64,000 bases of DNA from Jaltomata sinuosa (taxonomy: Eukaryota; Streptophyta; Magnoliopsida; Solanales; Solanaceae). The notes under the pieces were generated by a model, which saw nothing but the letters and a program-made list of their open reading frames with translations, did no database searches and was not told the DNA's origin. Shown in pieces: positions 45,290 to 56,911 of this stretch (positions are counted from its first letter, which is position 1; each line of letters opens with the position of its first letter). The stretch is from assembly GCA_003996215.1 (NCBI GenBank), contig QJPP01002954.1, forward strand, positions 1-64,000, in the 5' to 3' direction. A program made the position numbers and the translations under genes.

Positions 45290-46350
45290 ACTTACCATTT
45301 CTATTTCAACGTCCCCTACACTCTTTGCACCCATAATGTGTAAAAATGACTTTTGACACTGCTTCTGCTTTCTTACCTTGTTCGGATAATGCTTTAAACT
45401 CTTTTGAATTTCAATATTCTTTAAGCTGCTCATGAAGATGAGGTAGAAGCCAAGATCCACACTTTTTACTATCCCAGATTTTTTTAAGTCATTGGCGTAG
45501 CCTGGCACTTGCCTTCCTCTTGAAAGTAGTGGAAATGATCTTATTGTACTTTCGCTTCCAAGTACAGATTGTCTGAAAGAGAGAAATGACTAGTGTTAGA
45601 TGATATATATATATATACCTTAAACTCATAAAACATGGACTGTTGGATCATTTTTGGAATCTCTATCCAGGAGTGCCAAGGTTCTGTAAAAAGCCTCCTA
45701 ACTGCCTCTTTTAGATCATGTCGGGGCTCTTTCGTGGGATACCACCTGTAAAGAACATAATAAGCATGTCATCAAGTGATAAATAATTAATTAAGATGAA
45801 AAAATAAACTTATCAATTAATTAGAAAAAAAAATTACGATGATCCATCAGGCTGAATCATGACTCTACCAATGACGTCCTTCTCCCCGGGTCTCAGATTC
45901 ACGTTCTCTTCCTCCTCAAAAAAGTGATGATGCAGGAAATGGCAAAAGTGTATAACGCTGAGTAAATGGGGGAGTAGAAGTCTGTGTGTCAGACTCAGAG
46001 CTGGTATGATCTCTAAGTCGCAAGCCTGATATGTGGAGGGAAGAAGAATTATGTAGGGATGGAGTACCAGATGATAACTTGATAGTCCCTCTTCCATGTG
46101 GCTGAGGCATAGTGGGTGTAGGCATGAAAGTGTGATGATAAGAAGTAGTGGGTCTAAGACCATGATAATCTGCGGGATTCCTAGTGCCATAGGGGATAGA
46201 CATTGGTGGATAAGAGCGAATCTGTAGCGAAGATGAAAGACGGCCTGGAATATCGTCATGCTCTATAGGCCTCCTAGAGATCTTACTAGACTTACTAGAC
46301 TTGCTAGTACTCTTACTAGGACTACCTCGATCACCATCACCTGATGACAT
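45290..46350 (-). pseudogene. CACTA-associated plant transposase (Ptta/En/Spm-like) pseudogene
   Basis: Starts at 46350 (MSSGDGDRGSPSKSTSKSSK), a Ser-rich N-terminus, and runs to DGSS near 45838. A GT...AG intron (45746-45837) leads to WYPTKEPRHDLKEAVRRLFT and EPWHSWIEIPKMIQQSMFYE. A second apparent intron (45573-45618, only 46 bases, with a TA run) leads to TICTWKRKYNKIISTTFKRK and the segment with SWLLPHLHEQLKEY and NSKEFKALSEQGKKAE, which I recognise as the plant En/Spm transposase family. TGA replaces Trp at two positions (RQ-stop-LKK and EY-stop-NSK), and a frameshift precedes GAKSVGDVEIEM. The family's proteins bind or process CACTA ends. Not functional. Confidence 0.7.
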
Positions 46351-46359
46351 CTGTAAACT

Positions 46360-47080
46360 AACAAACTTAACTTAAAAAAACTATGATTTAAGAATCTAAT
46401 TCAAGAAGTTAAAGTTGAAAACTAATTCAAGATTCTAAAACAAAACCCAAAACTAATTCAAGAACCTATTTCAAATTCAAAGTTACCAAATTCAAGTTAA
46501 TAATCTAATTCCAAATTCAATAACCTATATAATTCAAGTTCAGAAAAGAACCTAAAGTTGAAAACTTCTTAACTCAAAACTAATAATTTAAACTAACAAA
46601 CTTAACTTAAAAAAACTAAGATTCAAGAACCTAATTCAAGAAGTTAAAGTTGAAAACTAATTCAAGATTCTAAAACAAAATCCAAAACTAATTCAAGAAC
46701 CTATTTCAAATTCAAAGTTACCAAATTTAAGTTAATAATCTAATTCATGAACCTAATTCCAAATTCAAGAACCTATATAATTCAAGTTTAAAAAAGAACC
46801 TAAAGTTGAAAACTTCTTAACTCAAAACTAACAATTTAAACTAACAAACTTAACTTTAAAAAGCTTAACTTAAAAAAAACTAAGATTCAAGAACCTAATT
46901 CAAGAAGTTAAAGTTGAAAACTAATTCAAGATTCTAAAACAAAACCCAAAACTAATTCAAGAACCTATTTCAAATTCAAAGTTACCAAATTCAAGTTAAT
47001 AATCTAAGATTCAAGAACCTAATTTCAAATTCAAGTTAATACTCTAATTCAAGAACCTAATTCCAAATTCAAGTACCTAG
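46360..47080. repeat. About 240-255 base tandem repeat inside the CACTA element
   Basis: Three successive copies of an AT-rich block with AACTTAAAAAAACTA, AAGAAGTTAAAGTTG and AACCCAAAACTAATTC start near 46370, 46608 and 46866; a fourth is at about 48249, after the inner terminal repeat. On a finer scale they are built from TTCAAGAACCTAA-like words. No coding potential. Confidence 0.85.
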
Positions 47081-47119
47081 CTAATTCAAGAACCTATATA
47101 ATTCAAGTTCAAAAAAAAG

Positions 47120-47410
47120 AACCTAAACTAAGGTTCACAAACTAACCTATACTAAGGTTCACAAGCTAATAGCAAGCATTTACCTAAACTAAAGTTCACA
47201 AACTAATAGCAAGCATTTACCTAAATTAAGGTTCACAAACTAATAGCAAGTCTAAACTAAGGTTCACAAACTAATAGTAAGTCTAAACTAATGTTCACAA
47301 ACTAATAACAAGCCTAAACTAAGGTTCATAAATTAATAGCAAGCCTAAACTAATTAAAGTTCACAAACTAATAGCAAGCCTAAACTAATTAAAGTTCATA
47401 AATTAAGAAT
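47120..47410. repeat. About 30 base minisatellite inside the CACTA element
   Basis: Eight or so copies of a unit containing AGCCTAAACTAAGGTTCACA and AACTAATAGCA. A second array of the same unit is at 48440-48650. Confidence 0.85.
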
Positions 47411-47759
47411 ATAATCTAAAAAGGGAAATTTTCACTATCAATTTCTCAAAATTCTAGTCTAGAATTCAACAACAACAATAACAACAACTACACCCTAGTC
47501 TAGAATTCTACAACAATAACATACCCTAGTCTAGAATTCACTATCAACTTTCCAGATTCAAAATACCCAAATTAAACCCTAACCTTCAAATAAACAAAAC
47601 AACTAACCTCAAAATCAGAAGAGGTTGGAGGGCGGAGGCTGACGGTGGAGGCAGCGGCGGTGGAGGAAGCGGCGGAGCAGTTACGGAGGAGATGAGATGA
47701 GGAGAGGAGGAGAAAAAGAGAAAGAGAGAAAGTGAGAGAAAGAGACCCGATAGGGTCTC

Positions 47760-48178
47760 TGTATAAATAGTGAAGCGACGGACAGCGTCGCTTTTGTTCG
47801 TCGCTTCTTTTAAATGAGTTGACCATGTATTGACCAAAAAGCAACGGACAAAAGCGACGCAGTCCGTCACTTTTCTTTTTTAAAAAAATAAGTTAAAATT
47901 TAAAGAAAGCGACGGACAGCATCGTTATTTTAAAACTATTTTTTAATTTTTTTTAATAAGTGTGACGCTGTCCATCGCTTATATTAAAAAATAAATATTA
48001 ATTATTTCTAAATAATTTTGGCGCAAAAATCCACAAAAAAAAGCGACGGAGAAAGAGACACTGTCCGTCGCTTTTGTAAAAAAATAATTATAAATTAAAA
48101 AAAAATAGAAAAGTGACGGACAACATCGCTTTTTCAATCACTTTTCAGGAGCGACGTTGTCTCCGTCGCTTTTCTTTT
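47760..48178. repeat. CACTA subterminal region, inner end
   Basis: Repeated GCGACGGAC and GTCCGTCGC words on both strands, many arranged as hairpins such as AGCGACGGACAGCGTCGCT. In CACTA elements subterminal repeats are binding sites for the element's regulatory protein. They sit next to the terminal repeat ending at 48208. Confidence 0.75.
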
Positions 48179-48208
48179 CGTCTCTTTTTTGAGTTATTGT
48201 TAGTAGTG
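48179..48208 (-). repeat. CACTA terminal inverted repeat, inner
   Basis: The minus strand reads CACTACTAACAATAACTC followed by AAAAAAGAGACG, matching 49412-49441 with few changes. Just beyond it (48209 on) the sequence resumes with internal CACTA DNA (TTCTTAACCCAAAATTAAC), also present near 46566, rather than host DNA. Confidence 0.75.
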
Positions 48209-49411
48209 TTCTTAACCCAAAATTAACAATTTAAACTAACAAGCTTAACTTAAAAAAACTAAGATTCAAGAACCTAATTCAAGAAGTTAAAGTTGAAAAC
48301 TAATTTAACATTCTAAAACAAAACCCAAAACTAATTCAAGAACTTATTTCAAATTCAAACTTCTCAAATTCAAGTTAATAATCTAATTCAAGAACCTAAT
48401 TTCAAATTCAAGTACCTAATTCGCAAGACTAACCTAAACTAAAGTTCACAAGCTAATAGCAAACATTTACCTAAACTAAGGTTCACAAACTAATAGCAAG
48501 CCTAAACTAAGGTTCACAAACTAATAGCAACCCTAAACTGATGTTTACAAACTAATAGCAAGCCTAAACTAAGGTTCACAAACTAATAGCAAGCCTAAAC
48601 TAAGGTTTAAAAACTAATAGCAAGCCTAAACTAATTAAAGTTCATAAATTAAGAATACAGTCTAAAAAAGGAATTTTTCACTATCAATTTTTTCACATAT
48701 CAATTTTCACTATCAATTTCTCAAAATTCTAGTCAAGAATTCAACAACAACAACAACATATACACCCTAGACTAGAATTCAACAACAACAACAACACACC
48801 CTAGTCTAGAATTCACTAACAATTTTCCAAATAAAAAATACTCAAATTAAACCCTAACCTTCCAATAAACAAAAAAACTAACCTCAAAATTGGAGGAGGT
48901 TGGAGGGCGGAGGCTGACAGCGGAGGCAGCGGCGGTGGAGGCAGCGACGGAGCAGCGGCGAAGGAGAAGAGAGGAGGAGAGAAAGTGAGAGAAAGAGACT
49001 CGATGGGGTCTTTGTATAATTAAAAAAGTGACGGATAGCGTCGCTTTTGTCCGTTGCTTTTTTAAAAATTTATATTAAAAAAAGCGATGTTGTCCATCAT
49101 TTTTCTATTTTTTAATATAAATTAAAATTTAAAGAAAGCGACGGACAGCGTCGTTATTTTAAAATTAATTTTTAATTTTTTTAAATAATTGTGACACTGT
49201 CTGTGTCTTATATTAAAAAATAAATATTAATTATTTTTAAATAATTTTGGCATAAAAATCCGCGAAAAAAAGTGATGGAATAAGAGACGTTGTTCGTCGC
49301 TTTTTAAAAAATATAATAGAAAAGCGACGGACAGCGTCGCTTTTTTTGTCGCTTTTCGAGAGCGACGATGTCCGTCGCTTTTCGGGAGCGACGTTGTCCG
49401 TCACTTTTCTA
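48209..49411. repeat. Second copy of CACTA internal and subterminal DNA
   Basis: Repeats the order of 46560-48178 in shorter form: AT-rich block, 30-base minisatellite (48440-48650), GGCGGAGGCTGAC-rich GC segment (48895-48960 versus 47625-47690), and GCGACGG hairpins (49020-49400). The GC segment, read on the minus strand, has purine-pyrimidine-biased ORFs that I regard as non-coding or a 5' exon remnant. Confidence 0.75.
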
Positions 49412-49441
49412 TCCATCTCTTTTTGAGTTGTTTTTAGTAGT
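49412..49441 (-). repeat. CACTA terminal inverted repeat, outer
   Basis: The minus strand starts CACTACTAAAAACAACTC and continues AAAAAGAGATGG. It ends in GTAGTG on the plus strand at 49441, followed by AAA (possible 3-base target copy) and non-repeat sequence. Confidence 0.85.
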
Positions 49442-49541
49442 GAAATGTGTACTAAAGACTTGGCAAAGCCCTGAATCAACATGGAGCTCACCAACAATGG
49501 AGTATCATGTGCTCCTATTGGGAAGGTCTACTAGTTGGAGT
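49442..49541. other. Host-like DNA between CACTA end and element G
   Basis: About 100 bases with no repeat features seen. With 59153 onward it forms the pre-insertion site of element G: the two sides meet at a single GGAGT. It is too short to assign to a gene. Confidence 0.5.
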
Positions 49542-51723
49542 TGTCACGACACAGACCGCCGTGAGTGGCACTCACCCAACCCCCGGGTGAGTGAATCATC
49601 ACTTCTCCTAACTTAATCGTTCTAACAGCTCAAAACCAGTACATAAAAGTAAACTAGCAATTCAATAATAATAAAACAACTTCATTAAGTTAACCTGCGG
49701 AAATTCTCCCCTAGAATCTGAAAGTCCCAGTACCAAACAATTCTACCAATGTCTAGAGTGAGGGGATGCAACCCCAAAAATATAAGGAAATAGTCTAAGC
49801 CCGAAATAAATGGGCTACAACCCTAATGATAGATTCAAGGTAGCTCGATCGAAGCGGCTCACCCTTGAAGTCTGGAAATGCTGGTACTACAGATGAGGTC
49901 GTGTCTCAGCTGCTGGAAGATTGCCTGTACTCACAAGAAGAAAAGCAAGTGCAGTATCAGTACACCACCACTGTGTACTGGTAGGATCATCCCCAAGGTC
50001 CAAATAAAATAGTGTATATTTCAGTACAGCAAATCAAGTACAAGTACGGAAAATATGCAACGAGTTAACAGGCTCCCCTAGACTACAAGTCTCTACCTAG
50101 ATTGTTCCCGTATGAATTCCACCTTTGATAATCATAAACAACAGTCACATAACTATTAAACCATCATTTCGTCTAGCCCGAACCCACCCTGGGATCCCCT
50201 CTAAACAACACCTAAGTGTTAAACAGACAACCCGGCCTAATCCAAGACCAACTTCACAAACATAACAGGATTCTAGGTCACTCAAGGATCACAATTTAAA
50301 TAAGCAGCCCGGTCCACTCACGGAACCAATAACAGTCAATGCAATGCAACAATATCAATGCAATGCAATGATGCAGTAAAATAAACTCGTACCATGCGTG
50401 GTGCCTGAGCCAACCATTTGTTATACCTATACCAGGCGTGGTACCCGTGCCAACCGTTAGTATACCCATACCAGGCATGGTACCCGAGCCAATTGAATGT
50501 CAACAATCCACAGTCAAATAATGAACAAACAACTTGTAAACCAACAAGCAACACACCGTTCAATTCACAGACTGTAAAACAGGACCCTTAGACATTTTAC
50601 ACAATTCCTCTAAGCAATGCAATTCATACAAACACTTAGATAAGAGTACAAAATATACAACATTCTCAGGAATCGTGAGCCATCACCTACCTTGAAATGA
50701 TTCAAGCTTTACTCAACCCGAGATTTCCCGTGTTCTGGATTCCTTTCTTGTTCTTGGTCTAAAACAACATACAAGTACTTTGAATTAACAACAAGGCCTG
50801 CGCATTACCTGGATTACACTAAATCTCAGAGCCCCAGGCCACCCATGATCATTCTACTCTTTTTTTCTGGGCTTCCCGCCATTAATTTCCCTAGTTCTAT
50901 CATTTTCACGGATAAAAATAGAGAATTTAGCAATATGTGATCATAAAACCTTACTTTTAACAATGCCCTAGAACTTCCATGCCTAGAATTCCCCTTTTTC
51001 CCGGATTCTACCATCCCTAGGTTATTCCAATCTTTCTCCAAGTTCCCTCCTAGCAATTCTACCACGTAAGAAAAGTAGTACGAAGATTGGGGAGTAGAAA
51101 CCTTACCTTAGGGAATAAAAATAATAGAAAATCGCCTGGAATCGCCTTGCCCTTCTCCCAAAATGAAATTGTGAAAACTGAACATTTTGGGAAATATTTC
51201 TGCATTAAATTATAGCCCGCTCTACTATAGTGGTCCGCTCTGCTATAGCGGTACCGTCGTAGCAGAGTCGTCTGCTATGGCGGAGGCTGACCGACGTTGA
51301 CTTCCGTTGTAGCGGTAATTTCCTACTACAGCGGAGGCTGCTATGGTGGAGTATCAACCGCTATAGCGGTTGACACGGGACAGAAAGTCTTAAAAACTCC
51401 AAAATTAGTCCATTTTACAACACACTTATTTTCCTGACATCCCAAAATAACTCATTCACGTCAACCTCGATTCTGGGAGTTCTACTTACCTGAATTTGAT
51501 TTCAAAAAGTCCCCCGGACTCCTCTATGTGTTAGCTACGAGGAAAACTAGATCAACACAAGACATCCAATCCAATCCTTACCCAGATTTCCCTAGACCAT
51601 AACTCGCTCCTAAACCAGCCGAGACTAGCCTAGCCTAGAATTTCAAACCCCCAAACCCGAAGTTTTCTAACTCTAAAACTTGGCATGATCGGACTGCCTG
51701 TAATGACGAACCCGGTTGTTACA
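49542..51723 (-). repeat. 3' LTR of element G
   Basis: Plus-strand start TGTCACGACACAGACC, end CCGGTTGTTACA. It has three copies of the tandem unit (50388-50495) and the palindrome field at 51225-51375, where some words read CTACTATAGTGG or CTGCTATAGCGG. Confidence 0.9.
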
Positions 51724-51735
51724 ATAGATATCAAT

Positions 51736-52725
51736 TTACCCATCGTTCATCCCCGAATGATCAAACTCAAATTTACAAAAATAAAGCAAAAAAAGTGTAG
51801 TACTTGAATTCTCAAACAAATGAGGGTACTTGTCCCGCATGTCCTTCTCAGTTTCCCAAGTGGCTTCCTCAACTGGACGATGCTTCCACTGAACCTTTAC
51901 CATATCGATCACCTTTGTCCTCAACCTCTGGACATCTCGAGCAAGAATCAAGACTGGTTCATCTTCATAACAAAGATCCTTATCGAAAAGTACCTCATCC
52001 CACTTGTTGATGTAGTCCCCATCCTCATGGTATCGCTTAAGCATGATTACATGGAATACTAGATGGACGCCCGATAAACTGGGTGGCAGTGCTAACTTGT
52101 AAGCCACTGGCCCTACAATCTCAAGAACTTCAAACGGACCAAAGAACCGAGGTCTAAGCTTGCCTTTCTTACCAAACCGCATAACTCCCTTCATTGGTGA
52201 CACTTTCAACAATACCTGTTCACCAACCTGAAATTCCATGTCCCAGACCTTGCGATCTGCATACTCTTTCTGCCTGCTTTGGAAAGCCAGCAACTTGGTC
52301 TGAATGCCCCTTACCTTTTCCTGTGCTTCCTTTACCAATTCTACTCCCAAAGGCTTTACATCCCCTTCCTCAAACCACCCAATAGGTGATCTGCAGCTCC
52401 TCACATACAACGCCTCGAATGGTGTCATGTCAATACTGGAGTGATAGCTATTGTTGTATGAGAACTCACACAATGGTAGAAATTGGTCCCAATGACCCCA
52501 GAAGTCCATCATACATGCTCTCAGCATGTCCTCCAATACCTGGATCATCCTCTCCGACTGACCATCAGTTTGAGGATGGAAGGCGGTGCTAAAAGTGAGT
52601 TGTGTACCCAACTCTTCATGTAGCTTGCCCCAAAATTTAGAGGTGAACTGTGTACCCCTGTTCGAAATGATAGACAGTGGCACCCTATGCAATCTCACAA
52701 TCTCCTTCACGTATATCTTAGCCAA
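51736..52725 (-). pseudogene. Integrase core, C-terminus and chromodomain of element G (329 codons open)
   Basis: The frame opens at MAKIYVKEIVRLHRVPLSII and contains SNRGTQFTSKFW (Asn at the second catalytic position), HPQTDGQSERMIQ, YNNSYHSSIDMTPFEALY, EQVLLKVSPMKGVMRFGKKG, SGVHLVFHVIMLKRY, and the chromodomain tail VQRLRTKVIDMVKVQWKHRP with EEATWETEKDMRDKYPHLFE, ending at 51736-51738. The stop is only 12 bases from the LTR. The first part of integrase lies upstream at 52726-53178. This tail is the clearest chromodomain in the window. Confidence 0.88.
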
Positions 52726-53178
52726 TTATTGTAAATTGTAATCTACCCTGATTGGAATGAAATGAGCGTACTTGGTCAGCCTGTCAATAATGACCCAAAT
52801 GGAGTCATACTTCACCAATATCTTAGAAAGACCCACCACAAAGTCCATGGCTATCCTTTCCCACTTCCACTCTGGAATGGGCATCCTCTAAAGTAGTCTT
52901 GCAGGTCTCTGGTGCTCATACTTAACCTGCTGGCAATTCTGACACTTGGACACAAAATTGACTATATTCCTTTTTATCCCGGGCCACCAGTAACGCTGCC
53001 TCAAGTTCTTGTACATTTTAGTCACACCCGAATGAATTGAGTACCGTGAACCATGAGCTTCTTCCAAGATTTTCTGAATTATATCATCAACCCGAGGAAC
53101 ACAAATCCTTCCTCTGAAATATAGTACTCCACCAGAGTCTAACGTGACGTCCTTGGATTCCCTGGATATTGCCTTACC
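52726..53178 (-). pseudogene. Integrase zinc domain of element G
   Basis: Minus-strand sequence equivalent to E's 32429-32770: EAHGSRYSIHS-type HH segment near 53030, a CQNCQQVKYEHQ-like CC segment near 52930, and the first catalytic Asp region near 52790. Several stops and substitutions interrupt it, so no long frame remains. Confidence 0.75.
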
Positions 53179-53934
53179 TCAAAGCTTACTCAGTTTCGGA
53201 TCCTGAAACTGGTTGGCCTTTATTTCCTCTATGAAGGTGGCTTTGACCTCAACGCTGGCTAACAATCCACCCTGTTCTGAAACACCCAAGTGCATGAACT
53301 TGGCCTCCAAGGCCTGAATTTCCCTTGCTAGTGATCGTTTGGACACCCCCAAACAAGCCAAACTACCCATGCTAACTATCTTCTGGCTCAATGCGTCTGC
53401 CACCACATTAGCCTTACCCGGATGATATTGAATGGTCACATCATAGTCCTTCAATAACTCCATCCACATTCTCTGCCTCAAATTCAAATCCTTCTGAGTG
53501 AACACATGTTGCAGACTGTGATGATCGGTGAACACCTCACACTTGACACCATAGAGATAGTGTCTCCAAATCTTGAGTGCAAAAACCACTGTTGCCAACT
53601 CTAAGTCGTGAGTCGGGTAGTTCCTCTCATGTACCTTCAACTTCCTATATGCATAGGCTATCACATTCTTATCATGCATCAACACAGCACCCAAACCAGA
53701 ATGTGAAGCATCACAGTAAATAATAAAGTCTTTACCTTCAACCAGCAAGGACAATATAGGAGTCGTGGTCAGAAGTGTCTTGAGCTTTTGGAAGCTCTCC
53801 TCACACTTGTCATACCACACGAATGGTACATCTTTCTGTGTCAGCCTGGTCAGGTGAGTAGCAATAGACGCAAAATCCTTAATAAACCTCCGGTAGTACC
53901 CTGCGAGTCCAATAAAACTCCTCACCTCAGTCAC
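53179..53934 (-). pseudogene. RT thumb and RNase H of element G (251 codons open)
   Basis: Begins TEVRSFIGLAGYYRRFIKDF, then the RNase H domain with DFIIYCDASHSGLGAVLMHD, HDLELATVVFALKIWRHYLYG, FTDHHSLQHVFTQKDLNLRQ, YHPGKANVVADALSQKIVSM, with the usual acidic residues visible. It continues into the link to integrase (KANQFQDPKLSKL). Confidence 0.88.
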
Positions 53935-55190
53935 AGAGCTAGGCCGGACCTAACTCTTGACTGCTTCAATTTTCTGGGGATCTACCATCACCCTCTTTTC
54001 TGACACTACATGCCCCAAGAACACAACTGAAGTCAACCAAAATTCACACTTGGAGAACTTCACATAAAGCTTCTGGCGTCTCAAGATGTCCAACACAATA
54101 CGGAGATGACTAGCATGCTCCTCCCTACTCTAGGAGTAGATCAAAATATCATCGATAAACACAATCACAAAGGAATCCAAATACGACTTAAATACCTCCT
54201 TCATCAAACTCATAAATGTTGCCGGCGCATTGGTCAAACCAAACGACATTACTAGGAACTAGCAATGCCCGTACCGAGTCCGAAAAGCAGTCTTAGGAAT
54301 GTCCTCAGGCCTAATCCTCAACTGATGGTACCCCGATCTCAAGTCAATTTTCAAAAACACTGATGCACCCTAAAGCTGGTCAAACATATCATCAATGCGG
54401 GGTAGAGTGTACTTATCCCGGATGGTCACCTTGTTCAACTGCCTATAATCTATGCACATCTGCATACTACCATCCTTTTTCTTTACAAACAACACAGGAG
54501 CACCCCAAGACGAAGCACTGGGACGGATAAATCCCTTATCTAGGAGTTCCTGTAGCTGAGTCTTAAGTTCCCTTAACTCTGCCGGAGCCATACGATACGG
54601 AGGAATAGAAATGGGACGAGTGTCTGGCTCCAAATCAATACAAAAGTCTATATCCTTGTCCGGAGGCATACCAGGCAAATCCGCTGGAAACACCTCTAGA
54701 AACTCAAAAACCACCAGAACTGACTCAATAGATGGAGACTCCACACTATCATCCCAGAGATGAGCCAAGAAGGCTAGACACCCCCTTCCCACTAGCTTTC
54801 TAGCCCGAACAAACGATATGACCTTAACTGGCTTAGGCTGGTACACACCTTCCCACTCTAGTCTATCCTTACCCAGAATCTCTAGAGCCACAGTCTTGGT
54901 GTTACAGTTCAACACAACATGATAAGGGGACAGCCAGGTCATGCCCAAGATAATATCAAAATAAGCCATATCCAGGATTACCAAGTCTACCCAAGTATGC
55001 AACCCCACAAACACAACAGAACAGTCTCGATAAATATGAGTCACAATCACAGACTCTCCAACCAGGGTAGAAACAGAAATAGGGGAATCAAGGATATCAC
55101 AAGTCAATTCCAAACCCAACATAAAACTCACAGATACATAAGAATACGTAGAACCTGGGTCAAATAATATGAAGCCATTTTATCGCAGAC
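53935..55190 (-). pseudogene. Protease and reverse transcriptase of element G
   Basis: The protease active site LFDPGSTYSYVS lies near 55140-55175, one base out of frame with the preceding codons (a single-base loss compared with E). 54370-55131 continues through DIILGMTWLSPYHVVLN, MAPAELRELKTQLQELLDKG, APVLFVKKKDGSMQMC and DYRQLNKVTIRDKY to FDQL, where a stop falls. The palm region 53935-54369 retains VFIDDILIYS but is interrupted by stops, including Gln-to-TAG changes. Confidence 0.87.
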
Positions 55191-55439
55191 AAGAATGGTA
55201 CCTGTGATCACTGCATCTGATGCTTCCACCTCGGTCCTCCCTGGAAAAGCATAGCAATGATCCCAATCATCAATTCGGGAAACTTCCCGGACCGGCTGCG
55301 TTGCACCCCTGCCCGCGCCGTCATTTCCTCTATCACCTCGGCCTCCTTAAAAGTTACCTCGCCTACCCTGTAGATGACCTCTAGCATTATAACCTCTACC
55401 TGCCGGGACCACCGCTCTAGGCTGCTGCTGACCCTGATT

Positions 55440-56691
55440 ACCTATCTGCCTGAGTGGTCACTCCCTCTTAAAGTGGCCCAGATCACCACAATGGAAGCAA
55501 CCAAGGTCAAGTGTAGGCCTGCTAGCTGATGTATAAGACGCTCCCTGGCCTCTAGGAGATGAAAACTTATTATGAGCTCCCTGAAGACCACTTGTAGCAG
55601 CTGGCGGAGCTGACTGAATAGGACGGGCTGAGTATGCCTGCTGATTTTGGCCCCTGGAGTATGAACCACCAAAATTTCCCTCATTCCGGGGCTTCTTGGC
55701 TAAAGCCTTAGCCTGCCCCGCTTGCTTAACTCCGTCTAACTTCTTCACATAAACTACCACATCATTGAAGACCTTCCCTGAAGAAGTCATATGCACTGAC
55801 AGTAGCTGCAGTTCAATATACCCTTTCACAAACAACCGGACCCGTTCCTCCTCGGAACCCAACATCTATGTGGCAAAATGAGACAAGGCGTGGAACTTAG
55901 CCTCGTAAGCAGAGACTGACATGCCACCCTACTCTAATTCAAGAAATTATCTTTCTTCTAATCCCTCAAAGAACGGGGTACATACTTCTCTAAGAGCAAA
56001 GCGTGGAACTGTTCCCAAGTCTGTGGGGGTAGAACAGAAGACCGGCACTCCACATGATACCTCCACCACTGCTTAGCATCACCCTGCAGCTGAAATATGA
56101 CAAACTCAATCCCATGCTGACGTACAATACCCAACTTGTGCAACCTCTCATATCAATCCAAGATAAACTCATAATCATCCTCCCTATCAGTACCCTGAAA
56201 AGTAGGAGGTTTCAGCTTAAGAAACTTGGTCAGCATCTCATGCTAATTCCCTGTCGTCACTGGGTCTAGTATTGGCCTGAGGAAATCATTCGTGCCTGAA
56301 GCTGCATCCATCCTAGACGTTGTAGTAACCGCTGGCTGAGTATCCAAGGTCTGGTTTGCAAAAGTTGCGGGTATGGCTCCAGCACCAACCAAACCACTCA
56401 AAATATTCCAAGCCTGTTGAAAGGCTTCTGGTGTCATAGTAGGAAGGCCCGCACCCCCAACCAGTGCCGCCTCCTCTTGCGCCTCACCATCTTAAGCCAC
56501 AACTTCTACATCTTCAGCAACATGTACCTGAGGTGGGGGGTTGCCTCACGCGCATCAGCAGCAGCTCGAGCCCCACCCCTGGCGGGTGTGGCTTTACCTC
56601 GTCCTCTTCCCCTTCCCCTGCCTCTACCACAGACAGTCGGGCCCGCTGTTGGGACCGATGCTCTAGCTCTGTTGTTTCTTGTGTTAACCAT
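55440..56691 (-). pseudogene. gag of element G
   Basis: ATG at 56691 (MVNTRNNRARASVP), then a GRGRGRGRG-type N-terminus, GAG fold pieces at 56243-56437, 55958-56143 (LPPQTWEQFHALLLEKYVPR) and 55458-55865 (DVVVYVKKLDGVKQAGQAKA, linker, zinc knuckle CFHCGDLGHFKRE followed by a TGA where the last Cys belongs). At least three frame breaks. Structure matches E. Confidence 0.85.
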
Positions 56692-56894
56692 CTGCGGACA
56701 GAAGAGTGAATGAGGTTAGATACCAATTTGTATCATCAGATACCAATTGGAATCAAGTTATAGCAAGAAGGAAGGAAGGAAGAGAGAGGTTTTCCTAAAG
56801 CCCCATAGCTTCTCGAAGTAAAGTACGGACGTCTCCGCACCGTTCAGCAAGACTCTACTAGACCTGTTTGGTACGACGATATCAACAAACCTAC

Positions 56895-56907
56895 GGCTCT
56901 GATACCA
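56895..56907 (-). other. Primer-binding site of element G
   Basis: The minus strand reads TGGTATCAGAGCC, an exact tRNA-iMet motif, four bases inside the right LTR at 56912. Confidence 0.88.
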
Positions 56908-56911
56908 TCTT

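Larger units (their letters stand above)
45031..49441 (-). mobile_element. Decayed CACTA (En/Spm) transposon, two right ends
   Basis: The minus strand begins CACTACTAAAAACAACTC at 49441, a CACTA terminal repeat, followed by GCGACGG-containing hairpins typical of CACTA subterminal regions, low-complexity AT-rich repeats, and a transposase pseudogene at 45290-46350. A second terminal repeat (CACTACTAACAATAACTC) begins at 48208 inside it, again with subterminal GCGACGG hairpins. The left terminal repeat is not found; F's LTR abuts at 45030. The duplicated structure suggests one CACTA copy inserted into another, or a tandem end duplication. Confidence 0.75.

Noticed and set aside
47572..47870. 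Ser/Leu/Pro-rich minus-strand ORFs
   Set aside because: Low-complexity GC segment of the CACTA element with purine-pyrimidine bias; overlapping frames both open; no domain.
56417..56713. Plus-strand Pro/Leu-rich ORFs
   Set aside because: Antisense of the GRGRGRG-rich N-terminus of G's gag.
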